From Paracoccaceae bacterium (lineage in GTDB: Bacteria; Pseudomonadota; Alphaproteobacteria; Rhodobacterales; Rhodobacteraceae), in the NCBI GenBank assembly GCA_003250135.1, contig QKHF01000253.1, positions 1 through 13,313 of the forward strand: a DNA stretch of 13,313 bases. Direction: 5' to 3'. The notes under the pieces were generated by a model. It made no database searches. It was not told the DNA's origin and saw only the letters and a list, made by a program, of their open reading frames with translations. Each line of letters begins with the position of its first letter. Positions within the stretch are counted from its first letter, which is position 1. Positions 11,079 through 13,313 of this stretch are shown in pieces. A program made the position numbers and the translations under genes.

Positions 11079-12393
11079 CGCTCAGAAGCCCGGCGCGGGC
11101 GGAGGACGCAGTGGCCGGCAGGGCGCGTTGACGGTGGTCGAACCGCAGAGCCCGCCAGCGACCGGCCCCGACCCCAGCCAGCGCGCGCGGGAAAAGGCGA
11201 AGCGGCATCACAAGCGACAGCAGCAGGTCGACCTTGAGCGCCGCAAGCAGATCCAGAGAGAGATCGTCGCCCAACGCCGCCGCAAGGCGCGGCGCATGTC
11301 GCTGCGGCTGTTCCTGTTCGTGCTGCTGCCCACGCTGATCGTCGGGACGTACTACCTGCGCTTCGCCTCGGACATGTACGAATCCGACGCCACGTTCATG
11401 GTGATGACCGCGTCCAGCGCTAAGAGCGGGTTTGAGGACTCCGGCGCGGGGCTCCTCAGCCAGCTGGGCATGCGCGGCGGCATGAACCCGGCCGAGTCCA
11501 TGGCGGTGCAGGATTTCATCCTGTCGCGCGACGTGCTGCAGCGACTGGACCAGGACCACGGACTGATCGCCCATTACAAGAGCGACGCCATCGACCCGGT
11601 CCAGCGTCTCGAGGCGGACGCCACGGAGGAGGACGCGTTCGACTATTTCCTCAACAAGGTCGACGTACGCTACGACCCGCTGGAAGGGTTTCTGAAAATG
11701 TCGGTGCGCGCCGCCGATCAGGAGACCGCCCACGCCTTCGCCGCCGCCATCGTCCGGTACAGCGAGGAAATGGTGGATGGGCTGTCTGACCGGATTCGCG
11801 AGGACCAGCTGGCCTCGGCCCGACGCGAGCTAGAAATCGCCGAGAACCGGGTGCGCGCGGCGCAGGCGCGCGTCACCGATATTCAGCTGAAGCGAGAAAC
11901 GTTCGGCGTCGAATCTGAACTCGCGATCGTGGTGTCCGTGATCCAGACCCTGGAGTCGCAGCTCGCCGACAAGCGCGCGCAACTCTCCAACCTGTCGGGC
12001 GTCGTGCGCAATACGAACGACCGGCGGCTGGTCAACCTGAGGAACGAGATCGCTTCGCTGGAGGAGCAACTGGCCGCGCGACGCGGAAGACTGACCGATT
12101 CCAGCTCGGGCGAGTCGCTGGCGCAGATCAATGCGGACTTCGCGGCCGCAAATCTGGACCTGGAACTGGCGGGGCAATTGTTCGCCGCGGCGGTCTCGGG
12201 TATGGAGCAGGCGCGCGTTCAGGCGCTCAGCCAGACCAAGTACCTGGCGGTGACCGTTCGGCCCTCGACGCCGGACGAAGCGACGCATCCGCTCAGATAT
12301 GAGAACACAGGGCTCTCTTTCTTTATATTCTTGGGCGCCTATGTCCTGATCTCGTTGACGCTCGCCACGTTGAGGGAGCAAATCAGCATCTGA
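11062..12393 (+). CDS. kpsE: Capsule export inner-membrane protein KpsE (polysaccharide co-polymerase, PCP-3)
   Basis: A 443-residue protein with the two-helix topology of PCP-3 export proteins: TM1 at about 80-99 (LRLFLFVLLPTLIVGTYYL), a large periplasmic domain with the early motif MYESDATFMV (105-114) and a coiled coil (about 245-345), the Pro-rich stretch RPSTPDEATHPLR (400-412) and TM2 at about 417-436. It would link the KpsMT exporter to the outer-membrane channel. Unusual: the cytoplasmic N-terminal tail is nearly 80 residues, Gly/Pro-rich then strongly basic (KRHHKRQQQ, AQRRRKARRMS). The start ATG lies inside the end of kpsT and has GAAGG (11051-11055) 6 bases before it; the nearby ATG at 11075 is out of frame. 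kdsA follows after 27 bases. Confidence 0.92.
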   Translation: MTLENDAQKPGAGGGRSGRQGALTVVEPQSPPATGPDPSQRAREKAKRHHKRQQQVDLERRKQIQREIVAQRRRKARRMSLRLFLFVLLPTLIVGTYYLRFASDMYESDATFMVMTASSAKSGFEDSGAGLLSQLGMRGGMNPAESMAVQDFILSRDVLQRLDQDHGLIAHYKSDAIDPVQRLEADATEEDAFDYFLNKVDVRYDPLEGFLKMSVRAADQETAHAFAAAIVRYSEEMVDGLSDRIREDQLASARRELEIAENRVRAAQARVTDIQLKRETFGVESELAIVVSVIQTLESQLADKRAQLSNLSGVVRNTNDRRLVNLRNEIASLEEQLAARRGRLTDSSSGESLAQINADFAAANLDLELAGQLFAAAVSGMEQARVQALSQTKYLAVTVRPSTPDEATHPLRYENTGLSFFIFLGAYVLISLTLATLREQISI

Positions 12394-12420
12394 GGCGCCA
12401 ATCGCCGAAAGGAGCCCGCC

Positions 12421-13275
12421 ATGGCCGAAGCCCGTCGCGTCAAAGCCGGAAATGTCGAGTTCGGAAACGACCTGCCCTTCGCGGTGCTCGCGGGGCCGTG
12501 CCAGCTGGAGACGCTCGACCACGCGCTGATGATCGCCGAGACCATGGCCAAGACCTGCGCCGATCTCGGCATCGGCTACGTGTTCAAGGCGTCCTACGAC
12601 AAGGCCAACCGCACCTCCCTTTCAGGCAAGCGCGGCGTCGGCATCGACAAGGGGCTGGAGATCCTGGCCGAGGTGCGCGGCCAGATTGGCTGTCCGACCC
12701 TGACCGACATCCACACCGAGGAGCAGTGCCGGCGCGCGGCCGAGGCGGTCGACATCCTGCAGATCCCCGCCTTCCTCTGCCGCCAGACCGACCTGTTGCT
12801 GGCCGCGGGCGAGACCGGCCGCGTGATCAACGTGAAGAAGGGCCAGTTCCTGGCGCCGTGGGACATGGCGAATGTCGCGGCCAAGGTCGCCTCGACGGGC
12901 AATGAGAACATCCTCCTGACCGAGCGCGGCGTCAGCTTCGGCTACAACACGCTGGTCAGCGATTTCCGCGGACTGCCGACCATGGCCGAGACCGGCTATC
13001 CGGTGGTCTACGACGCGACGCACTCGGTGCAGCAGCCGGGCGGCCTGGGCGGCGCCTCGGGCGGCAAGCGCGAATTCGCGCCGGTGCTTGCGCGCGCGGC
13101 GGTGGCGGTCGGCGTCGCCGCGCTCTTCATCGAGACGCATGAGGACCCGGACAACTCGCCCTCGGACGGGCCGAACATGGTGCGCCTCAGCCAGATGCCG
13201 GAGATTCTGGCGACTCTGAAGCGGCTGGACGAGGTCGCCAAGGCCGAGCCGGTCGACCTCGCCGCGCTGCGCTGA
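12421..13275 (+). CDS. kdsA: 3-deoxy-8-phosphooctulonate synthase KdsA, metal-dependent class
   Basis: A 284-residue cytoplasmic enzyme that condenses phosphoenolpyruvate with arabinose 5-phosphate to give Kdo 8-phosphate, for lipopolysaccharide and for Kdo-containing capsule linkers. Seen: VFKASYDKANRTS (54-66), DILQIPAFLCRQTDLLLAAG (111-130), NVKKGQFLAPWD (137-148), VVYDATHSVQ and FIETHEDPDNSPSDGP. The metal ligands of the class II enzymes are present as Cys27 (AGPCQLE), His201, Glu238 and Asp249; their spacing (174, 37, 11) equals that of Cys11, His185, Glu222 and Asp233 in the Aquifex aeolicus enzyme. The E. coli type has Asn in place of the Cys. A strong ribosome site AAAGGAG precedes the ATG. 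Its place after kpsE suggests co-transcription with capsule export. Confidence 0.98.
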   Translation: MAEARRVKAGNVEFGNDLPFAVLAGPCQLETLDHALMIAETMAKTCADLGIGYVFKASYDKANRTSLSGKRGVGIDKGLEILAEVRGQIGCPTLTDIHTEEQCRRAAEAVDILQIPAFLCRQTDLLLAAGETGRVINVKKGQFLAPWDMANVAAKVASTGNENILLTERGVSFGYNTLVSDFRGLPTMAETGYPVVYDATHSVQQPGGLGGASGGKREFAPVLARAAVAVGVAALFIETHEDPDNSPSDGPNMVRLSQMPEILATLKRLDEVAKAEPVDLAALR

Positions 13276-13298
13276 ACGGCCCAACCGAAGAAACACGC

Positions 13299-13313
13299 AT
13301 GCCAGAAGCCTCG
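13299..13313 (+). CDS. Possible start of the next gene, cut by window edge
   Basis: An ATG at 13299, 24 bases after the kdsA stop on the same strand, is preceded by a purine-rich GAAGAAA (13287-13293). Only MPEAS is visible, so neither the gene nor its function can be confirmed. Spacing fits an operon partner of kdsA. Confidence 0.35.

Overview
The window is 13.3 kb of GC-rich, densely coded DNA from what looks like an alphaproteobacterium. The basis is codon use, the style of the proteins and the short gaps and ATGA/GTGA gene overlaps; a marine Caulobacterales/Maricaulales or Rhodobacterales type is plausible, but genus cannot be set from the sequence. Thirteen complete protein genes, one gene cut by the left edge and a probable gene start at the right edge account for nearly all of it. 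I saw no rRNA, tRNA or CRISPR array. No stretch over 300 bases lacks a gene.

Left part (1-4620): a truncated GNAT acetyltransferase faces a secreted lytic transglycosylase. Next come a cytoplasmic alpha/beta hydrolase and a class I methyltransferase on the plus strand; the methyltransferase's conserved N-terminus is thrown out of frame by one extra GC unit in a (GC)5 tract. They converge on a minus-strand pair, an alpha/beta-hydrolase lipoprotein and an SseB-domain protein joined by an ATGA overlap. The methyltransferase and SseB genes share a CTAG that is a stop codon on both strands.

Middle (4617-6261) is the most unusual part. A complete uracil-DNA glycosylase (UDG) gene of the Fe-S type lies on the minus strand. 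About 1 kb away, directly before the lipoprotein gene and overlapping its start codon, is a decayed second copy of the UDG 3' end (72 bp, about 79% identical, same orientation, with a stop codon inside the catalytic HPSWRN motif). Between the two copies sits one plus-strand gene for an A-rich, Lys/Glu-rich coiled-coil protein with a perfect 42-bp tandem repeat. This is the layout expected if a small cassette entered at the 3' end of the UDG gene, supplied a replacement 3' end and split an ancestral UDG-lipase-SseB operon. Duplication of UDG followed by decay is the alternative.

Right of that, an ArsR-family repressor with a clear upstream operator is translationally coupled to an ArsP/UPF0718-type permease: a metal(loid)-responsive efflux pair. 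Then comes the Na+/H+ antiporter NhaA, followed by a surface-polysaccharide block: a UDP-glucuronate 4-epimerase-like enzyme (UDP-galacturonate supply), KpsT and KpsE of an ABC-type capsule exporter, and KdsA, the Kdo-8-phosphate synthase, here of the metal-dependent class. Together these suggest synthesis and export of an acidic, possibly Kdo-linked capsule; the permease KpsM and the outer-membrane partner KpsD are not in the window.
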